From positions 1 to 5,713 of the forward strand of contig JAFMSC010000295.1 in the NCBI GenBank assembly GCA_017353825.1: a stretch of 5,713 nt of DNA. The letters are read 5' to 3'. The translations under genes were made by a program, and so were the position numbers. Below, piece by piece: positions 1 through 5,352 of this stretch. The first letter of the stretch is position 1. Each line of letters starts with the position of its first letter. Under the pieces are notes generated by a model. The model was not told the origin of the DNA and did no database searches. It was given only the letters and a program-made list of their open reading frames with translations. The DNA comes from Hyphomicrobiaceae bacterium. Lineage in GTDB: Bacteria > Pseudomonadota > Alphaproteobacteria > Rhizobiales > Hyphomicrobiaceae.

Positions 1-461
1 TCGTGCGCCTGGTTGGCCGCCTCCGCGATCAGGGCCGCGACCGCCAGCGTCAGCATCATCAGTGTCATGCCCTGGGTGTGCAGAATCAGGGCTCCGGTGA
101 CGAGACCAAGGACACCCGCCGCCACGGTCGCGAGCAACAGGCCCGTCAACGGCTCGTTGGTGAGGTGGACCGCTGAAAGGCCGGCCGCATAGGCGCCGAC
201 GCCGTAGAAGGCGGCGTGGCCGAGCGAGATAATCCCGGCATACCCCAGCGCAATCTCCAGCGAGCGCGCAAGCAAGACCATGATCAGCACGTTGGTACCG
301 AGGCTGAGGTAACTGGGCGCGGCGACGTAGAAGCCGACGATGAGCAGCCAAGGCAGCGCGTGCAGCAACAAACGCCAATGGTGAATGGCGTGGGGCGAAC
401 GGTGGACTTTCGCCATTCGCCAATGACCACTCGCCATTCGCCGCTCGCGCCTCATGCTCAT
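1..461 (-). CDS. livM: LivM-type branched-chain amino acid/amide ABC transporter permease, N-terminal part (cut by window edge)
   Basis: Inner-membrane permease subunit of a HAAT-family ABC importer, pairing with LivH. Only the first 153 codons are in the window and the C-terminus lies beyond position 1. After a hydrophilic, Arg/His-rich leader of about 30 residues come hydrophobic segments at about residues 31-50 and 52-72. These are followed by the LivM hallmark LGYAGIISLGHAAFYGVGAY (residues 72-91) and two more hydrophobic stretches. I chose ATG at 461 because it overlaps the livH stop as ATGA and has AAGG 8 nt upstream. In-frame ATGs at 455, 437 and 416 are alternatives. The leader is encoded by a heptad repeat element (about 373-452), so the ancestral start may have lain nearer the LLLHALPW segment. 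The family call is firm; the start is not. The transported substrate cannot be read from the sequence. Confidence 0.88.
   Translation of the reverse strand, partial: MSMRRERRMASGHWRMAKVHRSPHAIHHWRLLLHALPWLLIVGFYVAAPSYLSLGTNVLIMVLLARSLEIALGYAGIISLGHAAFYGVGAYAAGLSAVHLTNEPLTGLLLATVAAGVLGLVTGALILHTQGMTLMMLTLAVAALIAEAANQAH
373..452. repeat. Heptad repeat element 1, inverted, at the livH/livM junction
   Basis: A 7-bp-period array. On the plus strand the right half reads cgccatt, cgccaat, gaccact, cgccatt, cgccgct, cgcgcct from 411 to 452. The left half (about 380-407) carries the same kind of heptad in the opposite orientation (ggtgaat, ggcgtgg, ggcgaac, ggtggac). As a result 380-390 and 411-421 form an inverted repeat with 10 of 11 positions paired around a 20-nt loop. 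CGCCATTCGCC occurs exactly at 411-421 and again at 432-442, 21 bp apart. On the minus strand, 441-406 aligns without gaps to plus-strand 2673-2708 of the second element with about 25 of 36 matches, so the two appear to belong to one dispersed family. The element covers the very end of the livH-livM junction and most of the LivM leader codons. Confidence 0.8.
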
Positions 462-1321
462 GCCGCCGACCTTGCGGGCATCAGGCCGGCCGGCTTCCAG
501 AGCAGCAGAGCCAGCACCAGGCCGTAGAACACGTAGGGCGCCAGGCCGGGGATCAGATACTTGCCGGCAGTCTCAATGACGCCCAGCACCAGGGCAGCCG
601 CGAACGAGCCCTTGAAGTTGCCCAATCCCCCCACCCCGACGACCACCAGGAACAGCACCAGGTAGCGCAGGGCGTAATAGGGATCGAGAGGCAGCAGCTG
701 CGCACCGATCACCGCACCGAACGCTGCCAGCGCACAGCCGCTGGCGAAGGTGAGTGTGAACAGGAGGTTGACATTGACGCCGACCGCTTGGCTCATCCTG
801 GGATGATCGACGGCGGCGCGCAGGCGCGCACCGATGAGCGTGCCGTCCACGGCCAGCCACAGCAGGGCCATCAGCGCCAGGCCGACGGCAATCAGGAACA
901 GGCGATACGCTGGATAGGCGCGAAAGCCGAGGTCCACGAGCCCATCGAGCGCGGGCGGAATGGGCAGGCGCTGCATGCCGCTCCCGAACAGGCTCGTCAG
1001 CGTCGCGATCGCCACGAAGGTAAAGCCGAACGTCATCAGCGACTGGGGCAACTCGCCCTTGCGATAGAGCGGGCGGTAGATGGTGAGCTCCACCAGGGCG
1101 CCCAGCACCGCCACCCCAACCACCGCGAGCGCCGTTGCCGCCGCGAACGGCAGCCCCTTCGCCATCAGGACCGAGGCCGTGTAGCCGCCGACCATGGCGA
1201 AGGCGCCGTGCGCCAGGTTGACAACGCGCATCAGCCCCATGGTGACCGTGAGGCCCACGGAGATGATGAACAACACCATGCCATAGGCGATGCCGTCGAG
1301 CAGGATGGTGAGGAAGGCCAT
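458..1321 (-). CDS. livH: LivH-type branched-chain amino acid/amide ABC transporter permease
   Basis: Inner-membrane permease of a HAAT-family ABC importer; it forms the translocation path together with LivM. At 287 aa it has the normal length for LivH. The N-terminus carries the family signature with GLTVTMGLMRVVNLAHGAF at residues 23-41. About eight hydrophobic segments are visible, near 5-25, 40-55, 58-80, 95-112, 139-157, 186-212, 220-234 and 240-277. The cytoplasmic coupling loop (about 160-182, GARLRAAVDHPRMSQAVGV) resembles the EAA-like loop of this family, and the end has GGLGNFKGSFAAALVLGVIE and WKPAGLMP. ATG at 1321 puts the usual short N-terminus before the first helix. No strong Shine-Dalgarno is visible. 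The gene begins 42 nt after the binding-protein stop and ends in a 4-bp ATGA overlap with the proposed livM start, so co-transcription and coupled translation are likely. Confidence 0.93.
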   Translation of the reverse strand: MAFLTILLDGIAYGMVLFIISVGLTVTMGLMRVVNLAHGAFAMVGGYTASVLMAKGLPFAAATALAVVGVAVLGALVELTIYRPLYRKGELPQSLMTFGFTFVAIATLTSLFGSGMQRLPIPPALDGLVDLGFRAYPAYRLFLIAVGLALMALLWLAVDGTLIGARLRAAVDHPRMSQAVGVNVNLLFTLTFASGCALAAFGAVIGAQLLPLDPYYALRYLVLFLVVVGVGGLGNFKGSFAAALVLGVIETAGKYLIPGLAPYVFYGLVLALLLWKPAGLMPARSAA

Positions 1322-1363
1322 GATTCTTGTGTCGAAAGTCGACTGCCGAAATACCGCGGCGCA

Positions 1364-2560
1364 TCATTGCGGGTTCTTGATCGCCCAGGGATCGCGCACC
1401 ATCGGGAAGGTGGCGATATTGATGTTGACGAGCTTGCCGTCGTGCTCCTCCACCCGGCGCAGATAGACGTTCTGGATCATGTTGCCGTCCTTGGGGTCGA
1501 TCTGCATCGGCCCGCGCGGGCTGTCGAAGGCAAGCCCCTTCCACAGGCTCACGGCCTCATCGGCTGTGACCTTGGGGCCGAACTTGGCAACGGCGCGGTA
1601 GATGAGCTCCATGCCGTCATAAGCCTGGACCGAGGCGAGATCGGGCACCGTGTTGGGCCCGAACATGGCGACAAGGTCCTTGCGCAGCGCCACGTTCAGC
1701 GGGTTGTCGACGGTCTCGGTGTAGTGGAACGACGACACCACCCCGAGAGCCCCCTTGCCGATCTGCGGCAGGTCGATCTCCATGGTCTCGGATGTACACA
1801 GGAGCCTGATGCCGGCCGGCTTCAGGCGCGCGGACCAGGTGTTGACCATGCCGACAGTCGGCGGCCCGCCTGGCCCGAAGATGTAGAGCGCGTCCGGCTT
1901 GAGCTGCAGGATGCGCTCGAAGAACGGCGAAAAGTCCGTCGTCGCCAGCGGAATGTGGATTGACTCGATGATCTCGCCGCCGCCCTCCTTGAACTTCTGG
2001 ATGAACGCGGTTTCGGAATCGTAGCCGGGCGTGTAGTCGGAGACGGCGGTGACCACCCTCCTGATGCCCTGCTCCAGGCCCCAGGCGGCGATCGGCTCGG
2101 CGACCTCGGGCAGCGTGTGGCTGACGCGCACCGCGTAGGAAAACTTCCGGATGATGGCTGCCGTCGGTGTATTGAGCATGACCAAGGGGATCTTGGCCTC
2201 GTTCACGAGATCGGAGACCGCCACGACATTGGGTGTGAAGGTGTAGCCGGCGAGAATATTCACCCGGTCACGCGTGATGAGCTGCTGGGTGATCTGCTTG
2301 GAGCGGACGGGATCCGGCCCGCCCTCATCGCGGTAGATGACCTCGATATCGTTGCCGTTGACGCTCTTTCCATGCTGCTTCTGGTAGACCTCGATCGCCT
2401 GCTGGAACTGCTGTCCCCAGCGCGCGAACGGCCCAGAGAACGTGCCAATGACCCCGACCTTCACGGTGTCGGCGGACGCGGCCGTCGTTGCCATCACGCC
2501 GGCCAGCACGCCCACGGTCGCGCGCACCCATGCCGCCGCCATTGCCCTTGGTGATTTCAA
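1364..2560 (-). CDS. Periplasmic substrate-binding protein of a LivJ-like (HAAT) ABC transporter
   Basis: Periplasmic receptor that captures the substrate and delivers it to the LivH/LivM pair (Peripla_BP_6, type I fold). About 398 aa with the start used here, normal for the family. Residues 1-30 form a signal peptide with basic residues K2, R5 and R13, a hydrophobic core at 14-28 and an AxA site, ASA|D. There is no lipobox Cys, so it should be a soluble periplasmic protein. The mature part opens with VKVGVIGTFSGPFARWG and continues with a lobe-1 segment EVIYRDEGGPDPVRSKQI, both typical of the family. The preferred start is TTG at 2560-2558, because GGGGAGG (2574-2568) lies 7 nt upstream. ATG at 2542 is an alternative that still keeps a signal peptide. 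ATG at 2656 is unlikely because it adds a polar, basic leader before the signal peptide. It is the first gene of the operon. The ligand is unknown: amino acids, amides, or aromatic and other carboxylates are all used by relatives. Confidence 0.92.
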   Translation of the reverse strand: MKSPRAMAAAWVRATVGVLAGVMATTAASADTVKVGVIGTFSGPFARWGQQFQQAIEVYQKQHGKSVNGNDIEVIYRDEGGPDPVRSKQITQQLITRDRVNILAGYTFTPNVVAVSDLVNEAKIPLVMLNTPTAAIIRKFSYAVRVSHTLPEVAEPIAAWGLEQGIRRVVTAVSDYTPGYDSETAFIQKFKEGGGEIIESIHIPLATTDFSPFFERILQLKPDALYIFGPGGPPTVGMVNTWSARLKPAGIRLLCTSETMEIDLPQIGKGALGVVSSFHYTETVDNPLNVALRKDLVAMFGPNTVPDLASVQAYDGMELIYRAVAKFGPKVTADEAVSLWKGLAFDSPRGPMQIDPKDGNMIQNVYLRRVEEHDGKLVNINIATFPMVRDPWAIKNPQ

Positions 2561-2567
2561 AGCCAGA

Positions 2568-2574
2568 CCTCCCC
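2568..2574 (-). promoter_or_regulatory. Strong Shine-Dalgarno that points to a TTG start for the binding protein
   Basis: On the minus strand GGGGAGG (2574-2568) is followed after 7 nt by TTG (2560-2558), which is in frame with the signal peptide. The next in-frame ATG (2542) has only an AAGGG 3-4 nt upstream, too close for normal use. This is the clearest ribosome site in the operon and argues for the non-ATG start. Confidence 0.6.
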
Positions 2575-2599
2575 AGCATATGATTTTGTTCGTTGAGGT

Positions 2600-2628
2600 G
2601 GTGTAGCGCGAAGCGCGACGTTTTCCAA
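2600..2628 (-). promoter_or_regulatory. Possible sigma70-type promoter for the ABC operon
   Basis: On the minus strand TTGGAA (2628-2623) and TACACC (2605-2600) are separated by 17 nt. The -35 matches TTGACA at 4 of 6 positions and the -10 is poor (3 of 6). It lies about 40 nt upstream of the proposed TTG start, a sensible distance. The spacer includes a GCGC-TTC-GCGC stretch. This is a weak prediction from consensus matching only. Confidence 0.25.
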
Positions 2629-2663
2629 TGCTTGCCTCGCGGGGCAGCTCTGGCACTCAGGAC

Positions 2664-2759
2664 GAGCGAGTAGCGAATAGTGAGTGGCAAATCGCGACGA
2701 GCGAAAAGACAGTGGGGAACACCGGGCAGCGCCACTATTCGCTAATCGTTCCTCGCGGT
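2664..2759. repeat. Heptad repeat element 2, inverted, in the divergent intergenic region
   Basis: Left half, plus strand, in register from 2666: gcgagta, gcgaata, gtgagtg, gcaaatc, gcgacga, gcgaaaa (to 2707). Right half, opposite orientation: ccactat, tcgctaa, tcgttcc, tcgcggt (2732-2759). The halves pair as an inverted repeat, 2664-2682 with 2733-2751. Of 19 positions, 17 are Watson-Crick and one is G-T, with a single mismatch; the inner 12 bp (2671-2682/2733-2744) are perfect. The loop is 50 nt. The element lies between the start of the ABC operon and the SDR promoter region. It is related to the element at 373-452. Transcribed from either side it could fold into a long hairpin, acting like a REP/MITE-type intergenic element. 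No coding is claimed. Confidence 0.82.
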
Positions 2760-2774
2760 TCCCTTCCCCTCGGG

Positions 2775-2794
2775 GAGCGCGGCGGCTCGCGCTC
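2775..2794. promoter_or_regulatory. Perfect 7-bp dyad abutting the SDR -35 box
   Basis: GAGCGCG (2775-2781) and CGCGCTC (2788-2794) form a perfect inverted repeat around a 6-nt centre and end exactly where the TTGACT -35-like hexamer begins. This is a natural place for a regulator binding site. It could equally be a chance GC-rich hairpin. No T-tract follows, so it is not a classical terminator. Confidence 0.35.
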
Positions 2795-2822
2795 TTGACT
2801 CGGCATCGCGCGACGCTTGAAT
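2795..2822 (+). promoter_or_regulatory. Candidate sigma70-type promoter for the SDR gene
   Basis: TTGACT (2795-2800, 5 of 6 to TTGACA), then a 16-nt spacer and TTGAAT (2817-2822, 4 of 6 to TATAAT). Transcription would start near 2829, leaving a leader of about 55 nt before the SDR ATG at 2884. This is the best consensus match I found upstream of any gene in the window, but it rests on pattern matching alone. Confidence 0.4.
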
Positions 2823-2883
2823 GAAAGCCTGAAACCGGGCGCACAGCCTGGCGCCTGCCAGGAAGGAAGCAGACCGCGCGGCT

Positions 2884-3714
2884 ATGAAGAGCGAGACCTT
2901 GTTCGACGTGCGTGGCCTCTCGGTGCTCGTGACGGGCGCGGCGAGCGGCATCGGTTTTGGCTATGCCGAGGTGATGGCCGCCAACGGTGCGCATGTTATG
3001 CTCACCGATGCCGATGCCGCCAGGCTCGACGCTGCGGTCGCCGATCTCCGCGCACGTGGTGGGGGCGCCGCCGAGCGCGTAACCAATAGCGTCGCCGACG
3101 TGACGCGCCCAGAGACGCTCAACACCGCCGTTGCCGCGGTGTTGGCGCGCCGCGGCCGGCTCGACGTGCTGTTTGCCAACGCCGGCATCAGCGCTGGCCC
3201 CGGATTCATGAGCGCCGGCGGCACGCGCGAGGAGGCATCCGCCTTCGAGCGCCTGTCGCTTGAGACCTTCGATCGCGCGTTGGCCGTCAACCTCCGCGGT
3301 GCCTTGGTCACGATGCAGGCCGCGGTGCCGGCAATGAAGCGGCAGGGGAGCGGGCGCATCATCGTCACCACCACGATCTCGCTGACGCGCACAGAGCCTC
3401 ATGTCAGCACACTCTACGTCACCTCCAAGGCGGCGCTTGGCCAGCTCGTGCGCCAAGCCGCCCTCGAGCTGGCGGCCTACGGCATCCTGGTCAACGGCAT
3501 CGCGCCCGGCCCGACCATCACCAACATCGGCAACGGCCGCCTGCAGGATGCGGCGGCGCGCGAGCCGTTCGAGCGCCTCAACCCCTTGCACCGCCTCGCC
3601 ACGCCGGCCGATCTCTATGGCGCCGCGTTGTTCCTCGCTTCGCCCGCCTCCGCCTACGTGACCGGCGCGCAGGTCGTTGTCGATGGTGGGGCGTGTCTGG
3701 GCAGCACCCACTGA
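2884..3714 (+). CDS. SDR family NAD(P)-dependent oxidoreductase
   Basis: Classical short-chain dehydrogenase/reductase, 276 aa, presumed cytosolic. It interconverts an alcohol and a ketone using NAD(P). Visible motifs in order: cofactor-binding TGAASGIG (17-24); an acidic residue at the end of the second strand (D42 in MLTDAD), which favours NAD(H) over NADP(H); NAG at 99-101; the active-site Asn N136 in VNLRG; Ser S166; the YxxxK pair Y178 and K182; and the C-terminal APGP (207-210) and VVVDGGA segments. Ser to Tyr spacing is 12 residues, one less than the usual 13. An insert of roughly ten residues, AGGTREEASAFERL, follows NAG. ATG 2884 is the only reasonable start; a purine-rich GGAAGG is 17 nt upstream, too far for a normal Shine-Dalgarno. 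It is divergent from the ABC operon, so it may act on the imported substrate, but this is inference. The substrate cannot be deduced. Confidence 0.93.
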   Translation: MKSETLFDVRGLSVLVTGAASGIGFGYAEVMAANGAHVMLTDADAARLDAAVADLRARGGGAAERVTNSVADVTRPETLNTAVAAVLARRGRLDVLFANAGISAGPGFMSAGGTREEASAFERLSLETFDRALAVNLRGALVTMQAAVPAMKRQGSGRIIVTTTISLTRTEPHVSTLYVTSKAALGQLVRQAALELAAYGILVNGIAPGPTITNIGNGRLQDAAAREPFERLNPLHRLATPADLYGAALFLASPASAYVTGAQVVVDGGACLGSTH

Positions 3715-3902
3715 TGCGCCGGGAGAGCATGTGACGCCGCACGAGGCGGGGTCGCGACGGGTCATTCAACTTGAAATGGACTGGGCGCCAACACACAAGG
3801 AATGGGTTCAGCGCGTTGCTTTGATGGCTCCCGCAATCAGATCGCGACGGGCGATGCTTGCGCCTCGTTGCAGGTTGGGGCTCGGTGCGGCATGCTGCCC
3901 AC
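3715..3902 (+). other. Intergenic region between the SDR and DUF62 genes
   Basis: 188 bp without a supported gene. It holds the short palindrome TTCAACTTGAA (3765-3775) and two copies of TCGCGACGGG (3752-3761 and 3842-3851). No hairpin followed by a T-run is visible, so I cannot place an intrinsic terminator for the SDR gene. No convincing -35/-10 pair is visible for the downstream gene. Reading upstream from 3903 in frame to an ATG at 3858 adds 15 residues not typical of the DUF62 family. Confidence 0.5.
3765..3775. promoter_or_regulatory. TTCAA-C-TTGAA palindrome, possible regulator site
   Basis: A perfect 5-bp inverted repeat around one central base, AT-rich in an otherwise very GC-rich stretch, 127 bp upstream of the DUF62 start. 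The shape resembles sites bound by MarR-type dimers, but no such regulator is encoded in the window and 11 bp is short enough to occur by chance. Confidence 0.2.
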
Positions 3903-4631
3903 ATGATTGTGCTCTTCACGGACTTCGGCTTGCACGGTCCCTACACGGGCCAGATGAAGGCGGTGCTGCAGCAGAGGACGCCCGGCACGCCGGTGACCGA
4001 CCTGTTTGCCGATGCGCCGATCGGCAACCCGCGGGCTTCGGCCTACCTGCTGGCGGCCTATGCGGTTTGGTATCCGGCGGGCACCGTGTTTCTCGCCGTG
4101 GTTGATCCGGGGGTCGGCAGCACGCGGCCGGCGGTCATCGTCAAGGCCGACGGCCGCTGGTACGTGGGGCCCGGCAATGGCCTGTTCGAGCTCGTTCAGC
4201 GTCGTGCAGGAAAGGCCCTGAGCTGGGATATTACCTGGACGCCCGAGCGCTTGTCAGCGAGCTTTCACGGGCGCGACCTGTTTGCCCCCGTTGCCGCCAT
4301 GTTGGCGCGCGGCGACCCGGCGCCCGGGCGCCTGCGCACGGACGAGGCCGATCGGCGAACGGATTGGCCGGATGACCTCGGAGAGGTGGTCTACATCGAT
4401 CATTTCGGCAACGCCATCACCGGGCTGCGTGCGGCCACCCTGTCATCTGATGCCAGGCTGGCGGCGGCAAATCGGGTGCTGGAGCGCGCTGCAACGTTCA
4501 GCGACCTGCCGCCGGGCACGGCCTTCTGGTATGAAAACGCCAACGGCCTCGCCGAGATCGCGGTCAACCAGGGGCGTGCCGACCTTGATCTCGGCCTTGG
4601 CATCGGAAGCCCAGTCGAGGTCGGTCCTTGA
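3903..4631 (+). CDS. SAM hydroxide adenosyltransferase (DUF62 / SAM_adeno_trans family)
   Basis: Predicted to hydrolyse S-adenosylmethionine to adenosine and methionine using a water-derived hydroxide. The family is related to fluorinase and chlorinase. 242 aa, slightly shorter than many members. N-terminal MIVLFTDFGLHGPYTG contains the TDFG Asp (D7) that binds the ribose in relatives. The Asp-Arg-His triad known from characterised hydroxide adenosyltransferases is present: D68 in VVDPGVG, R75 in STRP and H122 in SFHGRDLFAPVAA. The C-terminal domain has YIDHFGNAIT (164-173) and ends with GLAEIAVNQGRA. Two deviations: the usual PDNG reads PGNG (90-93), and the Asp common in the 'DPY' stretch near residue 12 is Gly. 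ATG 3903 was chosen because the family begins at this strand. The upstream ATG at 3858 adds unrelated residues, though neither has a good ribosome site. Physiological role of the family is poorly known. Confidence 0.88.
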   Translation: MIVLFTDFGLHGPYTGQMKAVLQQRTPGTPVTDLFADAPIGNPRASAYLLAAYAVWYPAGTVFLAVVDPGVGSTRPAVIVKADGRWYVGPGNGLFELVQRRAGKALSWDITWTPERLSASFHGRDLFAPVAAMLARGDPAPGRLRTDEADRRTDWPDDLGEVVYIDHFGNAITGLRAATLSSDARLAAANRVLERAATFSDLPPGTAFWYENANGLAEIAVNQGRADLDLGLGIGSPVEVGP

Positions 4632-4648
4632 TCGAAGGTCGGAACTGA

Positions 4649-4676
4649 CCCAAACTCTAACGCCCAAACTCTAACG
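4649..4676. repeat. Perfect 14-bp tandem duplication
   Basis: CCCAAACTCTAACG occurs twice head to tail, 4649-4662 and 4663-4676, with no mismatch. It starts 17 nt after the DUF62 stop codon and ends just before an ATG at 4678. It is AT-richer than its surroundings. Slippage or a recent duplication is the simplest explanation. Confidence 0.9.
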
Positions 4677-4761
4677 TATGAATCGCTGGTGGCTTGCTTA
4701 CCGTCCCGATCGGAAGGCCTATCTGCGATGCCTCGCATCGCCCGGGTGCATCGGCTCAAGC

Positions 4762-5352
4762 ATGCCCGCGGCGCCGACGCGGCGATATCGATTCCTGAGT
4801 GACAGAGGAACATCCGCAGCGTCGCTTGCCGCGTGCCTCGGGATTGCTCTTATAGCCTCGCCGCTGGCAGCGGAGGAAACCATGACCCTGCGCCTGAACT
4901 CGCCGGCATTTGGAGACGGCACGCCGATCCCGGCAAAATACACCTGTGAGGGCGAGGACACATCGCCCCCTCTGACGTGGTCCGGCGTCCCCGACGGCAC
5001 CAAGAGCCTGGTTCTCATCGTCGACGATCCGGATGCCCCCGATCCCAAGGCGCCCAAGATGATCTGGACGCACTGGGTGGTCTACAACTTGCCCGCCTCT
5101 ACCACCGGCCTTGCCGAGGGCGCGATGGTCTTGCCCAAGGAGGCAAAGATCGGCCTCAACGACTGGAAGCGGCCCGCATACGGCGGTCCGTGTCCACCCA
5201 TCGGTCGGCACCGGTATTTTCATAAGCTTTATGCACTTAATGTTATGCTCACGGACCTCGACCAAGCGACCAAGGCCAAGCTCGAAGGAGCGATGAAGGG
5301 CCACATTCTCGCCGAGGCGCAGTTGGTCGGCACGTATCAGAAGCGCAAGTGA
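4762..5352 (+). CDS. YbhB/YbcL family PEBP (Raf kinase inhibitor-like) protein
   Basis: Phosphatidylethanolamine-binding-protein fold of the bacterial YbhB/YbcL type; biochemical role in bacteria unclear. From this start 196 aa. Family motifs are intact: YTCEGEDTSPPLTW (60-73), DDPDAP (88-93), THWVVYNLP (103-111), and GGPCPPIGRHRYFHKLYALN (141-160), which include the ligand-pocket Asp, His and the GPCPP-x-G-x-HR segment. Residues 1-37 resemble a signal peptide: arginines at 7, 8 and 10, a hydrophobic core about 21-33 and LAA|EE. TRRYRFL is near but not a true twin-arginine motif. A second start, ATG 4882 (residue M41), has GGAGG 5 nt upstream and gives 156 aa, the length of cytoplasmic YbhB. 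The long form has no strong ribosome site. An in-frame ATG at 4678 gives 28 further residues with no family likeness. The gene follows the DUF62 gene by 130 bp. Confidence 0.88.
   Translation: MPAAPTRRYRFLSDRGTSAASLAACLGIALIASPLAAEETMTLRLNSPAFGDGTPIPAKYTCEGEDTSPPLTWSGVPDGTKSLVLIVDDPDAPDPKAPKMIWTHWVVYNLPASTTGLAEGAMVLPKEAKIGLNDWKRPAYGGPCPPIGRHRYFHKLYALNVMLTDLDQATKAKLEGAMKGHILAEAQLVGTYQKRK
4872..4876 (+). promoter_or_regulatory. Shine-Dalgarno GGAGG ahead of internal ATG 4882 of the PEBP gene
   Basis: GGAGG is followed by AAACC and ATG (4882), an optimal arrangement. It is far better than anything ahead of ATG 4762 or 4678. It either marks the only real start, making the protein cytoplasmic, or provides a second, internal start. 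The codons for the predicted signal-peptide cleavage site overlap it. Confidence 0.5.

Noticed and set aside
373..452. Heptad arrays considered as a CRISPR
   Set aside because: Units are 7 bp, contiguous and degenerate, without spacers of regular size.
216..527. 103-codon plus-strand open frame over the livM/livH junction
   Set aside because: Antisense to both permeases and partly made of the heptad repeat; no recognisable protein features.
1331..1343. GTCGA-AAG-TCGAC dyad between the binding protein and livH genes
   Set aside because: Only 5 bp with a 3-nt loop inside a 42-nt operon gap. Too short to claim a processing site or attenuator.
788..1963. Long open frame (391 codons) on the plus strand, antisense to livH and the binding protein
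   Set aside because: It mirrors codon bias of two well-supported genes, has a His/Arg/Gln-rich composition with no family motifs, and spans the boundary between two real genes.
2557..3765. 402-codon open frame on the minus strand across the SDR gene and the intergenic region
   Set aside because: Antisense shadow of the SDR gene with low-complexity Arg/Gly/Ala sequence. The SDR reading has every expected motif.
4678..4761. Extra 28 codons upstream of the PEBP start
   Set aside because: In frame, but the residues show no family likeness and would place the signal peptide far from the N-terminus.
4762..4785. TRRYRFL considered as a twin-arginine export motif in the PEBP protein
   Set aside because: The spacing between RR and FL is two residues instead of one, and the hydrophobic core starts well downstream; ordinary Sec export or no export is more likely.
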